Shown here piece by piece: positions 7,232 through 7,470 of a DNA stretch of 7,470 nt. The stretch is from Paracoccus denitrificans (GTDB lineage: Bacteria > Pseudomonadota > Alphaproteobacteria > Rhodobacterales > Rhodobacteraceae): NCBI GenBank assembly GCA_005768755.1, contig VAFL01000042.1:1-7470 (forward strand), read 5' to 3'. The notes beneath the pieces are model-generated. The model was not told the DNA's origin. It did not search any database and saw only the letters and a program-made list of their open reading frames with translations. Position 1 is the first letter of the stretch, and the number at the start of each line of letters is the position of its first letter. Made by a program: the position numbers and the translations under genes.

Positions 7232-7365
7232 CGGCCCATTCTCGGCAGCTTGCGTTGGGTCGAGCGATGCTGGCACAGCACCTGACAGGCACGGCGTTCG
7301 GAAATGCCCAACTCACTACGAACATGATCGATGCAGGCCCGGCGACGAGCCGGGCTCAGTAGTTT
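7231..7365 (-). pseudogene. IS3-family transposase OrfB, N-terminal fragment
   Basis: Reading the minus strand from 7365 gives 45 codons beginning KLLSPARRRACIDHV and continuing with RSELGISERRACQVL and CQHRSTQRK. This is the characteristic helix-turn-helix-like N-terminal block of IS3-group OrfB transposases (ERRAC and QHRSTQR are the hallmark words). The rest of the transposase, including the DDE integrase core, is missing: the frame runs into the mcrC 3' end, where no transposase similarity remains. It is therefore a dead fragment. A 10-base overlap with the neighbouring C-terminal fragment, in another frame, marks a join between two IS pieces. Confidence 0.7.
7337..7355. repeat. Perfect 7-bp GC hairpin downstream of mcrC
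   Basis: GCCCGGC at 7337-7343 and GCCGGGC at 7349-7355 form a perfect 7-bp stem with a 5-base loop, about 105 bases after the mcrC stop. No T-run follows on the plus strand (TCAGTAGTTTCC), so it is a poor intrinsic terminator. It also lies inside the ARRRA codons of the transposase fragment, so the inverted repeat may simply reflect Arg/Ala codons. Confidence 0.4.
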
Positions 7366-7470
7366 CCCCGTGTGATCAGCCCCACCTGAGTGGTCCAGTT
7401 TGATTGTTGGTGCATGACCGGCGCAGGGTCCATCGCGACGATGGTTGCCGGGGCCGGTGGGCGATAGCCC
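7356..7470 (-). mobile_element. IS3-type transposase OrfB, C-terminal end (partial, runs out of window)
   Basis: On the minus strand the frame entering at 7469 reads GYRPPAPATIVAMDPAPVMH and stops at a TGA at 7358-7356. GYRPPAP followed by a short proline-rich tail is the typical carboxyl end of IS3-family OrfB integrases. The DDE catalytic part must lie beyond position 7470, so it cannot be judged whether this copy is intact. The tail after VMH (HQQSNWTTQVGLITRGNY) may be read-through into the element end or into the adjoining fragment rather than true protein. The terminal inverted repeat could not be delimited. Confidence 0.6.

Overview
The window looks like an accessory island from a GC-rich proteobacterium, most likely an alphaproteobacterium. 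The reasons are the generally high GC and codon use, a DUF4123 protein of type VI secretion (T6SS) cargo type, and IS3-type transposase debris of a kind common in alphaproteobacteria. Genus cannot be fixed from this sequence. All intact genes lie on the + strand.

Left block (116-3640) is a tightly overlapping three-gene T6SS cargo cassette. It holds a DUF4123 effector adaptor/chaperone, a 566-residue PAAR-less effector with a C-terminal domain that looks like an NAD-using toxin (ADP-ribosyltransferase- or TNT-like, tentative), and a small cytosolic protein that should be the cognate immunity protein. The three genes overlap by 8 and 4 bases, so they are almost certainly co-transcribed and translationally coupled. 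No vgrG, PAAR or structural T6SS gene lies inside the window; any partner VgrG would be upstream of position 1.

Middle (3641-4349) is about 700 bp with no confident gene. It holds two short open frames of doubtful reality and one weak promoter candidate just before the next operon.

Right block (4350-7231) is a complete two-gene McrBC-type modification-dependent restriction system. McrB carries an Mrr-type winged-helix domain, an EVE/PUA-like putative modified-base reader and the GTP-binding AAA+ motor. McrC is a PD-(D/E)xK nuclease whose start overlaps the McrB stop by one base.

Right edge (7231-7470) holds two pieces of IS3-family transposase on the minus strand: the N-terminal start of one OrfB and the C-terminal end of another running out of the window. 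They lie directly against the end of mcrC.

Taken together this is a weapons-and-defence island: an interbacterial toxin cassette next to an anti-phage/anti-plasmid restriction module, bordered by insertion-sequence remains. The most novel part is the effector toxin domain with its unrecognised immunity partner.
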